NCBI GenBank assembly: GCA_963681505.1
Contig: OY811978.1
Coordinates: forward strand, 4,489,791 to 4,553,790
From: Eunapius fragilis
Lineage: Eukaryota > Porifera > Demospongiae > Spongillida > Spongillidae
Reading direction: 5' to 3'
Length of the DNA stretch: 64,000 nt
Below the pieces are notes generated by a model. It saw only the letters and a list, made by a program, of their open reading frames with translations, was not told where the DNA came from and did no database searches. Numbering within the stretch: the stretch's first letter is position 1; each line of letters opens with the position of its first letter. Made by a program: the position numbers and the translations under genes. Shown in pieces: positions 20,990 to 31,990 of this stretch.

Positions 20990-23900
20990 TATTATTGATG
21001 CTTCTGATTATTTACATGAATGAATAGTACACCACTCACAAGAACAAAGAACTAACTACACTACACTACACTACACTACACTACACTACACTACACTACA
21101 CTACACTACACTACACTACACTACACTACACTACACTACACTACACTACACTACACTACACTACACTACACTACACTACACTACACTACACTACACTACA
21201 CTACACTACACTACACTACACTACACTACACTACACTACACTACACTACACTACACTACACTACACTACACTACACTACACACAAATGTTCTAAAGAACT
21301 ACTACCCTGCCCATGATGGCCCTGGATGTTGGTCTAACTAGAACCATGTTCATTCTGCTGTAGATATCAAACAGGGCAACGGATTTGGAGCAACCTTGGT
21401 GGATGGACAGTAAAGATGCCAGGTATGAGAACACGTTTTGGGCCTCCTTCACCCAATGCCCAAAGGTCTCTACGGCCAGTGGGATGCACACCCACCCCAG
21501 CTCCTGACACCTGGCATCATTGGTGGAATGTTTTCTACATTCTGCAGCATGGGCTGCTGCCCCTGAGGAAGTACTGGCATCTCTTAAGGTGGCAGGAGTG
21601 AGGGGTGAAGTGACCGTTATATCAAAGGCAGCAGGCTTGCCTCTATCCCAACCCTGAACCAACACATCAGCTGGAACCCTTACAGGCAGGTGAGCTTGGT
21701 GGCAGAGTTCGGCAAAGGTGTCCCTAAGGTGGTTGTGATGGGTGACCACATCTCCACCATGCCAACACGAGGTTGCATGGTGGCCAAGAGGGTCCAGTAC
21801 GGCCCCAGGGCAGACGGGGCAAGAAGAAGCAGTTGATGTGTCGAGGCCTAGCCACCATCTGATAGCCACTTGGCACTCTTCTGAATCTAGGTGCATGTTC
21901 AAGCCTACAGAGGGGATGACAGAGACCCAAGAACTTGCATGGGGGGCAGATACTGACAACATGCAAGCTTTGTTGGCTGGTGAAGCAGAAGAAACTAGAG
22001 CTTGGAACATGTGGGTGTCAAGTTTAAAGATAGGGCTTTCTGTTGAGGGGGAGTGTTAAGCACTGCTTCCACAGTAAGAGAATCCTGTGGAGAAACCTGG
22101 GCATTAAAATGGGAAACAGCTTGCTGTAGGTGAATGTTGTCTGGGCTCCCTAAGTCTGAGGCTGCTAGTGAAGAGATAAAGGCAGCACATGAGTGAAGAG
22201 AGAGGGAGCGAAGGCCTAGCCCACCTAGCTTAGGGCAAAGTTGAGCTTGATGCCACTGAGTGTCAGGCACATCTACTGCTAGGCAAGAAGCAAAGCAATG
22301 TCTCACCTCTTCATCGAACAGCTTTAGGGAGTCTGAGCAGAGGCTTGCAGGTGTGGTTCTAGTTAGATGAACAAACTTGCAATAACCACCACACATGCGG
22401 AGAAGTGAAATGGCAACGTGGAGGTCAACAGCAGAGACATCAGTTAAAGCTCTCAGCAAAGCCCTAAAACGGCTGCGTTTCTCAGCAAAGAATTGGGAAC
22501 AGTATATGAAGTCCCCAATTGGTGACCCCAGGATCTCCAAATTAGGAAGGATGGAGGACTTTACTGTATCTGGAAAATGGGAGTTGCCATTCTTGCTGAC
22601 CGTTTCACATTTGGAAAGATTGATGTGAAGCACTAAACGTGGCCCCAGCTCTTCAATCAAATGCAGGGCACGCACTACTGCCGACCTCTCACCTGCGAGC
22701 ATGCTATCATCTAGATACCACAAATTAAGAAAGCAACCGTCATCTGGTTCTATGCACGAAACAAGTTTCTGAAGAACAAGAGCAAACAGCATTGGGCCCA
22801 GTGGGTCCCCTTGCTGCACACCTGACTGTGAGCTGATTGTACCTTTGGGGTGCCACAGATTGGAATGTGAATCATAGCACCATGACACCCAGGGCAGCAA
22901 TTCAGGAAAGAAGAGACTGCACTCATCAAGGACAGCCTGTCTGGATACCCTATTGAACGCATTTGACATACTCTCCCAGTTATTTTCTATGCACTTTCTC
23001 AAACTGTGGACAACATTCTCTGCACCTGCCTTGCATGCTATACCAGACTGAGATGGTTGGAAAAAGGGCAAAAACCTATCCCTCATTATTGCACAGATGC
23101 ACTTACCTGTCAGTCTGCGTAGAGTTTCACCAACAACAATGGGTCTAATGTCAGTGAGCACACTACTTTCCCTGGAATTGTTTTTATTTAGGGCAATCAG
23201 TCTAGCACCAGCTAAGAAGGGTGATTCAGATTTAGGGGCCTTACCAGATGCCAAGACATTAACAACTCCTCGTAGGGTGACACAGATTGGTGAGTGGAGG
23301 GGAACTGAAGTTGCATCCAGCAAGTGTTGCACAGATAGTCCTGAGGGGCCTGCAGAGGTGCCTTTTGGCCAATTGGGAAAGATTTCAGGATGAGGAGGAT
23401 GTCAAGGAAGGACTGCGTGTAACAGGTTCAGGACGATACTGGAGACAGACGAACTGGGCAGGAAGGATGCTTGTCTTGTAACAAGTGTAACGTGGTGTCG
23501 GTGATTGGAGCAGTGCTATTGGACAAAAAAATTCGGCAGGCTTTGCCCAGTAACCCTGCTTGGCCCAGGGAAACAACAGAGGAGACAGTTCGTTTGGTGC
23601 TGTTAGATGTGAGGTGACCCTTTGTAGAGCTGAGGTCATTGGCCCTGTTTTTTGCCATTGCCCAGAGGGTGATCAGGTCATTGTCAAGCCAAAGCTGACT
23701 CAATAGTTGTGTGGGGGTTGGTGACTCCTTTGTGTTTAAGAGAAGAGAGGGCACACTTCGGGAGCATGAAGAGCTTCAACCATGCTTCTTCTGTGTTATG
23801 AAGGAGGATGTCTTTCAGAGTTGAAGACAATGCCCGTGCAAAGGCAGGTCTGACTTTAGCTGGTACAAAGCGCAGTGTTGGGTGGTTCAGCTGACACACC

Positions 23901-24783
23901 TCTGCAAAAGTCAGAAGCTCCTGATTGGTCTGAGAATCTTGTATCAAAGGGAGTGAGTGTGAAATGTTGACAATCTGGCTCTGTGCTCTGTGTGCACCGT
24001 TGCAAGTGGGTAGAATGTGTGGAGTTGGCTACTAACTGGTAGCAGTGTGGGCATACAAACAGGTTTTGTGCCAACAACCATTCTGAAGGAACAGCTCCAG
24101 GGAGAGCTCCGTTGGCATGGAGGGACATGTGGTTGCGCCACATGGATGGGGCAATCATAGCTTGGCAGCCATCAACAGTGCATTGCTTTCTGATTGGGGC
24201 GGCCAAGGGAAGACGAGCGTGTCGCGGACTGGAGGTGAAAATTATTATTTCGGTTGGCTGGCGATTGCAGTGGTGAAATGCAGTAGGCCTATGTGAGGGA
24301 CCGGGCAGCTGCTGCTGAGAGGATTCAATTGTAGATGATCGGATGGGCGATGTATCTGGCTGGGGTAGGGAAGGATGTTGTGATGTTGTGGATGACGAGA
24401 TCGGTGGGGTCTGTTGTGACTCGGACGATGCGGGAGACAAAAGCGGTCGAGTGGTCAGTGACGACAGAGGTGGTGCGGGCAGCTGCTGTGAATTAGGTAA
24501 AGACGAAGGACTGGACAGGGCCGGTGAGGGTTGCGAGTATTGGGGCTGGGACGAGCGACTCTATGGTGACGTAGGGAGGAACAATTCAGGAGAGGATGGC
24601 CGTGAAAACGGAGGTAGTGCAGTTGGCGCTGTGGTGGACGGGAGGGATAGAGACGTGGAGTGTCCAGTTAGATTCCTACACCTCCCATAACGTCCGGCGT
24701 AACAATCTAAACACGGGGTGTTTCCCTTTGCACACGAACACCCTTACAGCGAGCGTAGCGACCATTGCATCGGCAACATGGCA
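20990..24783 (-). pseudogene. RLE non-LTR retrotransposon copy G, near full length
   Basis: This is the longest copy in the left arm. In minus-strand order: a 5' UTR of about 340 bp from CATGTTGCCGATGC; an S/P-rich N-terminus with zinc fingers (C-x4-C-x11-H-x3-H, then C-x2-C-x12-C-type; 23,856-24,440); a linker (23,385-23,947); RT with NAFNRVSRQ, GVQQGDPLGP and YLDDS (21,995-23,332); CCHC knuckle and endonuclease (21,291-22,010). The arginine of the RPAD motif and residues before it are deleted here and in copy H. At least four frameshifts inactivate it. The ACACT array (21,057-21,282) lies in the 3' UTR. Confidence 0.85.
21057..21282. repeat. (ACACT)n pentamer array in copy G 3' UTR
   Basis: About 45 perfect pentamers occupy the same position as in copy E. 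The flanks AAGAACAAAGAACTA and ACACAAATGT are shared with copy E. Confidence 0.95.
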
Positions 24784-25045
24784 TTATTATTATTATTACT
24801 TTAATGGTTAAAAAGACAAATGCACGTACAGGTACTACAGGATAAACAAGTATTTAACTAGTAAACTATGTAACTATGTATGAGTCAACCAACTAAGTAG
24901 AGGTCTGAGACTTTAGCACGGGGACCTGCCCTTGCAAGAAATGCTCTGGCATTCGAGCGCACAAGGGAAAGGTTTAGTCTGGAATAAATGCTGTCCAGAG
25001 TGGTGGAAGTGGAGGAGTTAACCTGGACTGATTATGACTTTATTT
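24784..25045 (-). pseudogene. RLE retrotransposon fragment J, 3' end only
   Basis: The minus strand at about 24,910-25,030 encodes SIYSRLNLSLVRSNARAFLA, the conserved terminus of the family, followed by a short 3' UTR and a TTA tract joining copy G. The right arm has no such fragment: its sequence runs directly from AAAATAAAATAATAATG into copy H. The fragment therefore inserted at the TAA-like tract upstream of the older copy, in this arm only. Confidence 0.7.
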
Positions 25046-25120
25046 TATTTTTACTATATATGGATATATGGGAGGTTACAACCCTACGTGTTTTTAAAAA
25101 TCTTTACGAACTATCCACAC

Positions 25121-25909
25121 CTCAGGTGTGTTAAGACTGACTACACTTAAAATTATTAAATGGATGCCAAATGAAGCGTTTAATCATAAATATTCATATA
25201 CAGACGTTATCACAGATTATTACTGTCCAATACACATTGGATTGATAACGCGTAATTAATATACAATATTGTTTCTATGACAACGGTTACGCACGGTGAA
25301 ATAATTGACTTAATGCTAGAATTGAAAACCCGGGTGATTAAGGAATAGTGTTTCTGCAGTTCTTATACTTCTGGGATACCCACATTTAATCATCATAGTT
25401 GGTCCTATGTAGGATTGGCTCCGTGGGCGTGGTTTTCGATCGAGCGTTAGAAAACAGAATTATACTAGGCTTTTTGATCACTATTTCGAAACGCTTCGAG
25501 CGCTTGAAGACAAACATTACAAATGCGAAAAATTAAGCACAAAATTCATCATTTTCGTTGCGCAACTTATGCAAACGATGTTATATTTCGTTGTGCCCAC
25601 CCACAATAGTTAGACCTGTATCAAATAAACAATATATAACTGTTTTTGTCCACAAACAACGATAATAAATACCCGGGTTTTGCGAAAACGTAAAGTAACC
25701 CCCCATATTTCGGAGCGTGATGCAATAAACTACTAAGGTTGCTATGACAACTATCAATTAAATTAATTAGCGGGATCATTGAACAAAGATTTGTTATAAA
25801 GAGAATAGCTACAAGAAGTACCCAAACAGAAAAGCGGCATGTTGTAATGTTTGAATTTGCTGAAAATTCAAATTCCAAATATAGTGTCGCCAGTCTTAAA
25901 ATACCTGAG
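25121..25909. mobile_element. 789-bp TIR element, left-arm specific
   Basis: The inverted ends are CTCAGGTGTGTTAAGACTG and CTCAGGTATTTTAAGACTG. ACAC and ACGC flank them, compatible with a 4-bp duplication with one change. The right arm reads straight through the empty site (TCCACACACATTGTAC near 40,985-41,000, reversed). No transposase is seen, so it is non-autonomous; superfamily undetermined. Confidence 0.75.
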
Positions 25910-26300
25910 ACGCATTTTACTTTCGTAGCGAGACATGAATTCATAATTAGCCCCCCCTCTCTTTGGAAAAGTTGTTAAATCTGAACCAAGTGCATTCAAC
26001 ACGCTAGTTACATCCAGTTGTTGGCTGCGTGAGGCTTGTCGGTGCTAAATTGGTACCCGTTTACAGTTTGCGTAACAACTGCTAAAATTCTAGGAGTAAT
26101 ACATCAGCAACTACTATACAGGGTGCGCTGATCTTTTGAAATAGCAAGGCAATAGTAAAACCAGCCAGTGAAGGTGCTAGGCCTGTAAGAATATGTCCAT
26201 TTCTAATTACCACGCGCGACGCTTTGCTATATATTCTCACTTTCGTGTATCATATTTCTTTCATGGACTGCATAGCATACAGATACGGCGCTAGCAACAT

Positions 26301-26500
26301 NNNNNNNNNNNNNNNNNNNNNNNNNNNNNNNNNNNNNNNNNNNNNNNNNNNNNNNNNNNNNNNNNNNNNNNNNNNNNNNNNNNNNNNNNNNNNNNNNNNN
26401 NNNNNNNNNNNNNNNNNNNNNNNNNNNNNNNNNNNNNNNNNNNNNNNNNNNNNNNNNNNNNNNNNNNNNNNNNNNNNNNNNNNNNNNNNNNNNNNNNNNN
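26301..26500. other. Assembly gap of exactly 200 N
   Basis: A run of exactly 200 unknown bases, a typical placeholder length, lies at the inner end of the left arm. It is followed by a C-rich tract. Reading frames that cross it are meaningless. Confidence 1.
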
Positions 26501-27768
26501 CCCCTCCCCCCCACCCACTCCTTCCCCACCTGAGCTACCTAAACTTTAGAGTAGGGGTCGATCCAGAATTTTTTTTGCGAGGGGCGGGGGTGGGAGGGGG
26601 GGGGGGGGGGGCAAAGGGGAGGAAGGGGTGCATAATTTTAATGCTTTGGGCATGGGTAACTAATAGTTAGGAGGGATGTGGGGTAAAGCCTGAGCCGCTT
26701 TATACTTTGCACATGTTTATAGCATCAACACGACATACATCAGCTGCGAATATTTAGTTCTTACTTGATGGGGGGTGGGGGTGGGGGGTGGGGGGGTATA
26801 CTGCTGTATCGGTGGTATCCATGTTCCTGAGAGGGAAACCATTCACTGTCCATACAAAAGCCAGTTGGCATGTATAATCCCCCCCCCATCCCCCCCCCCA
26901 CCTTTAACATATGTATATTACCATGCTACAACTATTCCTCCAGCAATATTATTTTCTCATAGTCTGTGATGTTTAGCTAGCAATATGCAGCAGGGCAGGG
27001 GGAGGGGACAACTGACTTAAAATTGCTATTACCTGATCCCAGCAATGACTGTGAATATTTACCCCTACTCTGGGACATGTATAGAACAGCCTCTGATGCA
27101 TTTGGTAGCATGGCAATATATGGTAGAGGGGAAGAGGGGGAGGGGGGGGGGGGGGGGGGGGGAACGTTCTATCTATGTCCCTGAGTAGGGGAAACCCTTC
27201 ATCATGGTTAAAGTCATGTTCAATAGTAACACAATTGTGTGCCCCACCCCCTATAGCTACTATAGCTACATTGCCATCCTGCCAACTCCAGATATGACCC
27301 CTAATGCTGTTCTGATATGACATTGCCAAAGTCACTGAGGGTGTTAAAAAGATTTGAAGTCAATACTGCAACAAATTGTGTGGTACCGCTATGTCTAATG
27401 TGTGGCAACACAAGTTTAATAAATGTGTTGTTAATTATTTTTATTCTACTGTTCGAATGTAGTTCAGTCTAGTAATACTTTCCTTGTTGAAGAAGTTAAA
27501 GTGTAGCAGTACCATGACAGCAGTTGTTAGGGGAACACAATTTTCGATTGGAAGTGTTTGCTAGAATTGTTAAAATGCATATCTTCTGCTATCATGTATA
27601 ATAAAAAACACTTCTGATGAGCAATAGAACCAGCAACCAATGCACTTTATAAGAGCAAAGACTTTTTTTTAAGGGGTTATACTTATTCATGGATGGCATA
27701 TTTGAAATTAAAGTAGCATTTGTATTACATTAACACCTTTGTCTTGGTAATACATGTAATCTAGCAAA
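26501..27768. other. Low-complexity intergenic region
   Basis: It holds poly-C and poly-G tracts (26,501-26,520, 26,575-26,612, 26,768-26,800, 26,879-26,900 and 27,138-27,162) capable of G-quadruplex or strong secondary structure. No gene is recognised. The part after 27,350 is AT-rich and may hold the promoter of the following gene. Confidence 0.6.
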
Positions 27769-27831
27769 ATGGAAGAAATCCTGTTCCCGTTGGAGCTTTT
27801 AAAAGTCATAGACGAAGAGTACCAATTATGA
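27769..27831 (+). CDS. 20-codon upstream ORF overlapping the next start (ATGA)
   Basis: ATG at 27,769 opens a 20-residue frame rich in leucine and acidic residues (MEEILFPLELLKVIDEEYQL). It ends at a TGA that shares its bases with the ATG of the 575-codon frame (ATGA at 27,828-27,831). It could be a regulatory uORF coupled by termination-reinitiation, or the true N-terminus separated by a one-base frameshift. Expression is unproven. Confidence 0.45.
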   Translation: MEEILFPLELLKVIDEEYQL

Positions 27832-29555
27832 AATCAGCCTCAAAGTTGAGTCAAGACGGAAATTGTTTTAAAGATTGTCTGTATGTTCAGGAAGAAGAAA
27901 GTTACGGAGAACTTGCTGATGTCTGTTCAAAAACTCAGCCTTATAGTTTGCAAAATATCCTTGTAGAGCATGAAATCCCCCTTGATCAAAGTGCTGATTG
28001 GTCAAAGAAAACCGATCTTGTTTCTGCATTTGCTATAGCTACATTTGAGAGTGAAAGCAGCGGAGTTACCATTATTAACACTCACGATGATAAATTTAAA
28101 GCTGCAATTACAACAAATTTAGCAGTGATTTCTAACCGCCAAGTGTTCCCTACAGAAGATCTGGCATTGTGGATGTGTGATATACAATTTCAACCTGATG
28201 TTGCTGTATATTCCTTTACTACAACTAATGCATTGTCTAACGAAGATGATCTAAAGAAGGCATTGAATTTGATGCAACACGATAGTATTCCTTTGCTTAT
28301 TATAGAAAACCGTTCAGGTAAAAGGCTGTTGAGTACTGCAAGACAGTTTGCGATAAAATGCATTGAACTGTTTCGCTTACGAAGATGTTACGGTGACAGT
28401 AGTCCTTGTGTGGTTGGATTTATCTTGCCTGATTTGGAGGATGAAGCTCCGCAATCGAATTCAGCGTCAGATGAAAAATTAGAAAAACGCATATCTCAGC
28501 TGAAGTTGGAAAAGGACGAAATACCACTTGAAAGGCAAAACTTGGCAATCAAGGTTACAGTGGGTTGGAATAGCATGTATTTGAAATTTGACATCAAATA
28601 TGATGTCCTAAATTGTGATCAAGTGATGGAATCTATACACTTAGCTATAGAAAATCAGCGTGGCCGTCAGCTTGATTCAAAAGGCAACTTTGATTACTTT
28701 TTCAGATTGACTAGTGAGGAGTTAGAGGAAGTAAAAGATGCCATTTCTAAGGTATCAGATGCCTTGTTGAAAACATGTGATTTTACACAGCCGCTACAAC
28801 AGTTCCCAAGTTGTGTATCATTTGTGTTTGGCTTGAGCAGTGGTTATATTTTTAAAGCATTTCCACGCTCTACAGTAGAGAGAGAGGTAGAAGTCATGGA
28901 AAAAAGTATAAGACAGTTACAGTTACTCGAGCCTTCAAAGATGCTACTTTCACTACTAAGCTTCCAGACGTTAATAGTAACTGTAGATACTCAGTATTTT
29001 GTTTTTGAGAGATTGCATCAAATATCACGTGATGTTGCGAAGCAGTGCCTTAAGCAGGTATTAACAGGTGCTAAGGAAGCAATTGATAATCTCCATTCCT
29101 TTGAAGCTGCCCATTTAGATGTTCGACTGCCAAATATATGTTTTAAAGTAAACGATGAATGTAAGAAGGAAGGCACAGTCATGCTAATTGATCTGGAACG
29201 CTCTAAAAAAACTCCTTCAAAAATCTGGAAAGACAAATCCTATATTAGTTGCATGTACAGATTAGATTTTAGCTATAGACAGATTGATTACGTGCAACTC
29301 TACTGGATGGCCTTCTGGATATTGTTACCTGATGCATTTAGCAGATCGCTTGACTACCATGATATGGATGATGACAACTATTTAGATACTCAAAAGCTGG
29401 ACGAGCCATTATATCAGATGAGAAAGTTTATAAAAGAGCTTCCAGCTCAACATGCAACAACGCAGTGGGAAAAATTTCAAACAATACTTCATGCAGCACA
29501 TCATGAAGACTCCATTTCATTATTTGATGCAGTAACAATAACAAGTAATTGTTAG
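27828..29555 (+). CDS. Intact 575-aa protein with kinase-like C-terminal domain
   Basis: This is one uninterrupted exon with AATAAA at 29,582, 27 bases after the stop. At about residue 427, HLDVRLPNICF matches a protein-kinase catalytic loop (H-x-D-x4-N). At about 452, LIDLER stands where the metal-binding DFG aspartate would be. Around residues 122-160, QPDVAVY followed by LLIIENRS resembles a PD-(D/E)xK nuclease core with R for K, a weaker call. Residues about 215-245 are charged and coiled-coil-like. Such nuclease-plus-kinase arrangements are known from Crinkler-type proteins, and similar kinase-like tails are, to my knowledge, expanded in sponges. No glycine-rich ATP loop is obvious, so it may be a pseudokinase. 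Lack of introns suggests retrogene or mobile origin. Confidence 0.8.
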   Translation: MKSASKLSQDGNCFKDCLYVQEEESYGELADVCSKTQPYSLQNILVEHEIPLDQSADWSKKTDLVSAFAIATFESESSGVTIINTHDDKFKAAITTNLAVISNRQVFPTEDLALWMCDIQFQPDVAVYSFTTTNALSNEDDLKKALNLMQHDSIPLLIIENRSGKRLLSTARQFAIKCIELFRLRRCYGDSSPCVVGFILPDLEDEAPQSNSASDEKLEKRISQLKLEKDEIPLERQNLAIKVTVGWNSMYLKFDIKYDVLNCDQVMESIHLAIENQRGRQLDSKGNFDYFFRLTSEELEEVKDAISKVSDALLKTCDFTQPLQQFPSCVSFVFGLSSGYIFKAFPRSTVEREVEVMEKSIRQLQLLEPSKMLLSLLSFQTLIVTVDTQYFVFERLHQISRDVAKQCLKQVLTGAKEAIDNLHSFEAAHLDVRLPNICFKVNDECKKEGTVMLIDLERSKKTPSKIWKDKSYISCMYRLDFSYRQIDYVQLYWMAFWILLPDAFSRSLDYHDMDDDNYLDTQKLDEPLYQMRKFIKELPAQHATTQWEKFQTILHAAHHEDSISLFDAVTITSNC

Positions 29556-29629
29556 TTCCCATCAGATTAGATCATTTAAAAAATAAATTGTGTGTATTGT
29601 ACTTCATACTCTATTGCGCATTACGATTT

Positions 29630-30743
29630 GACACGGGCATCCAGGATTTTGGGAAGGTACGCTCCTGCAGGACAGGACATGCATAGTGTGTTACTGGCCG
29701 TGGGTGCCAGATATAGTGCAACTCTTGGCTGTTGCTCAGGCAGACGTGTGTGATCAAGGGACAGGTACTGGTACATGAGGGACACCCTTATACTGGTACA
29801 TGGGTACATGAGGGACACCCTTCACTGGACGAAAAGTTGGATTTACTACACGGAGCGGCACATGTAAATATGTTGCAAATATGAAACATCCATACACATT
29901 TACATGCTTGTAAACAGGAATTACATTTGCGCTGTATTTATAACACATTTGCCTTGCACGTAAATGTGAATCATATTTACATACATATTTATCGCACATG
30001 GTAAATCCATCATATTTTTACCATTGTCATGTTTGCCATTTACCATAGCCATTTACACGATATGTAAGTATACGTGTTCTAAGAAACTTGAATTGTGGGA
30101 GGCCTAGCAGTGTGCATGTGATATCAGCTCTTTGTCTCATTAAATCATACACCCACACTCCTCCCTACGGTGTACACCCATTCCTCCCTACACCACATCC
30201 CTACACCACACTCCACACCCACACTCCTCCCTACGTATATACCAACACTCATCCCTACACCATACATCCCTACACCACACCTCCCTACACCATACACCCA
30301 CACTCCTCCCTGTACCAATACACCCACACACCTCCCTGCACTGTACATCCACACTCAGGTGGTGCTTATAGAGGAGCATTAGGGTGGGACCTCTGACAGC
30401 TGTGAAGCATATCTGACAGCCTTGTGTTACATGCACCATTATTGGAAGCAAATCACTTACACAACATACCCACATCTCTAAGAGTTCAGATTATGCATAC
30501 AGGACCATAAGGGTGGGGCCTCTGACCTTGCCTATGACAGCTCTGACAACCTTGTGTCACATTCAAGTACAATCTGGGTGCTGCCCAGGGCCTCTGATCA
30601 TTGTGAAGCATATCAGACAAGCATGCTGCTGCATGCACTAAAAAGTTAACGTGCATTTATGAGTCACACACAGCCATGAATATATATGGTGCAATGAATC
30701 CGATTTAGAATATCAATACTTATCTCAGTAATAATTCTCTAAG
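29630..30743. other. Intergenic region with TTTAC/GTAAA-rich stretch
   Basis: Two copies of GTACATGAGGGACACCCTT lie near 29,772-29,822. Between about 29,860 and 30,075 the words TTTAC and GTAAA recur more than ten times. No gene is recognised. A CCTCCCTACAC minisatellite follows. Confidence 0.5.
30150..30355. repeat. CACACTCCTCCCTACAC minisatellite
   Basis: About ten imperfect units of CCTCCCTACACC with variable ACCCACACT spacers. Open frames across it are a by-product of the repeat. Confidence 0.8.
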
Positions 30744-31185
30744 ATGAGTTATCGCAACTTTGACACTATCGTTCCGATAGATGATGGCAAAAACTCGGCT
30801 CTTTTGGATGGATATATACAGGACTAGGAGCCTAAAGAAGAAGAATCTGAAGATAAATCTAGAAATGAGGCTGAGGATGAAGAAATAGTAATGAAAAATG
30901 AGACTATTGATAGACAATATCACCAAATTCAGTATAGAATGATCAAGATGAAAAAGATTGAAGAAAATGAGGGGGATTCTAAGGACGAATTAGTATTGAT
31001 TGGCAAACTTAGAAGGTGGAGAGAATCCTACTCTGATTTCGAAAAAGATGGAGTGGTATTCAGTATTAAAGGCTAAAATAGATAAAGTTCTAGCAGATGG
31101 TGGAAAATTATCCTTATTGCAGAGTATAGAACAAGAGCTGATTTCTAGCGTGGGGGGGGGGGGGGGAGGGGGGGGATGTGACTAG
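30744..31185 (+). pseudogene. Acidic, coiled-coil-like ORF broken by TAG and frameshift
   Basis: From ATG at 30,744 (MSYRNFDTIVPIDDGKN) the frame runs 27 codons to a single TAG, continues open in the same frame through an E/K-rich stretch to 31,074, then appears to shift near 31,055 into a segment with KIDKVLADGGKLSLLQSIEQ, ending in a G run. The family is not recognised. It lies near a Polinton-type fragment on the other strand and may belong to the same decayed element. Confidence 0.4.
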
Positions 31186-31408
31186 TCCGCCAAAACAGGC
31201 AATGATAGAAAATATGCTGGTGGGATTTGGATATATATGATGTTACTGGATTCCGCGAAGTTGCTAAAGTTAGTTGCCGAAAATCTTTAGTCAGAACACT
31301 AATCGATACCAATATAACTGGTGGTAAAAACAATACCCCCCCCCCCCCCTCTCTCCACGCTGGATTTATGAGCCTTGTTTACAATCAAAACAAGGTAAAG
31401 CTAACAAC

Positions 31409-31630
31409 ATGGCTGCACTGCCAACCCCTCCTGGGCTGCTTAGCAGCCCAAATGGGGCAGCTTTGCCGCCCCCTCCAGCTGAAATAGGTTTAAGCCAAAA
31501 TGCTGTTAAAGAAATTCAGAAAAGGTTGAGTTGCCACCACAAGCCCCCCCAACAATTTTTAAATGCTTTAGGTATTTCTCCATTGCAAACTACAGATATA
31601 CAACTAGCTACGCCTACTGCTTTTAAGTAG
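31409..31630 (+). CDS. Small 73-codon ORF, unknown
   Basis: A proline/alanine-rich start (MAALPTPPGLLSSPN) is followed by a more ordinary globular-looking segment ending NALGISPLQTTDIQLATPTA. No family is recognised. It follows a C-run and precedes AT-rich sequence. It may be coding or a remnant of the neighbouring element. Confidence 0.3.
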   Translation: MAALPTPPGLLSSPNGAALPPPPAEIGLSQNAVKEIQKRLSCHHKPPQQFLNALGISPLQTTDIQLATPTAFK

Positions 31631-31762
31631 TTAATCTTATTCATTACTGCACCATATCTACGCTGCGTATCTTTTGGTGTTCTAGTAATAAAATGCTTAA
31701 TAATTCAAGACTTCTAATCTTCAATCTAAATTCTTAATTATTGTATCATATTGTAAACTAAC

Positions 31763-31990
31763 TCATAACCATTTATCATAAACATATTTAACAACATCTT
31801 CTATAACTGAGAAATCTTTCCCACCATCATTAAAATCGTACTTGCCTACAGCTTGAGAAATATGCTCTGACAGATCTCTGAAAAATTCTTCAGGATCTTC
31901 AATCTTTACTTTGACAGTATCTGCTACTTCGTTACTAATATTTACACTATTTAAGCTCAGTTTATATCGAGAATACTGCAGTCCAATCTA
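31763..31990 (-). pseudogene. Unknown protein fragment on minus strand
   Basis: The minus strand is open for about 75 codons to a TAA near 31,766, with amino acid use typical of a real protein (for example EDPEEFFRDLSEHI and SVIEDVVKYVYDKWL). No start codon is visible at its 5' side. Family unknown. It lies downstream of, and on the same strand as, the polymerase fragment and could be part of the same decayed element. Confidence 0.35.

Larger units (their letters stand above)
1965..26300. repeat. Left arm of the giant inverted repeat
   Basis: Homology with the reverse complement of 40,605-56,975 starts at GTTCCACTATTG (about 1,965, paired with about 56,975) and continues in order to the sequence just before the gap (26,160-26,300, paired with about 40,605-40,750). 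Checkpoints in the same order include the 38-bp minisatellite, all receptor exons, a foldback MITE (9,789 versus 46,571-48,155), the element with TCG repeats (20,020-20,600 versus 45,010-45,500) and the long retrotransposon. The arm is longer than its partner because it holds extra insertions, chiefly 10,150-18,770, 18,785-20,019 and 25,121-25,909. Confidence 0.9.

Noticed and set aside
24343..24690. 115-codon plus-strand glycine/aspartate-rich frame
   Set aside because: Antisense of the S/P-rich N-terminus and 5' UTR of retrotransposon copy G; the same shadow appears at 41,218-41,550.
26224..26670. Open frames running through the N gap
   Set aside because: They are open only because unknown codons are not counted as stops.
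30088..30475. Threonine/proline/histidine-rich frames on both strands
   Set aside because: Products of the CCTCCCTACAC minisatellite.
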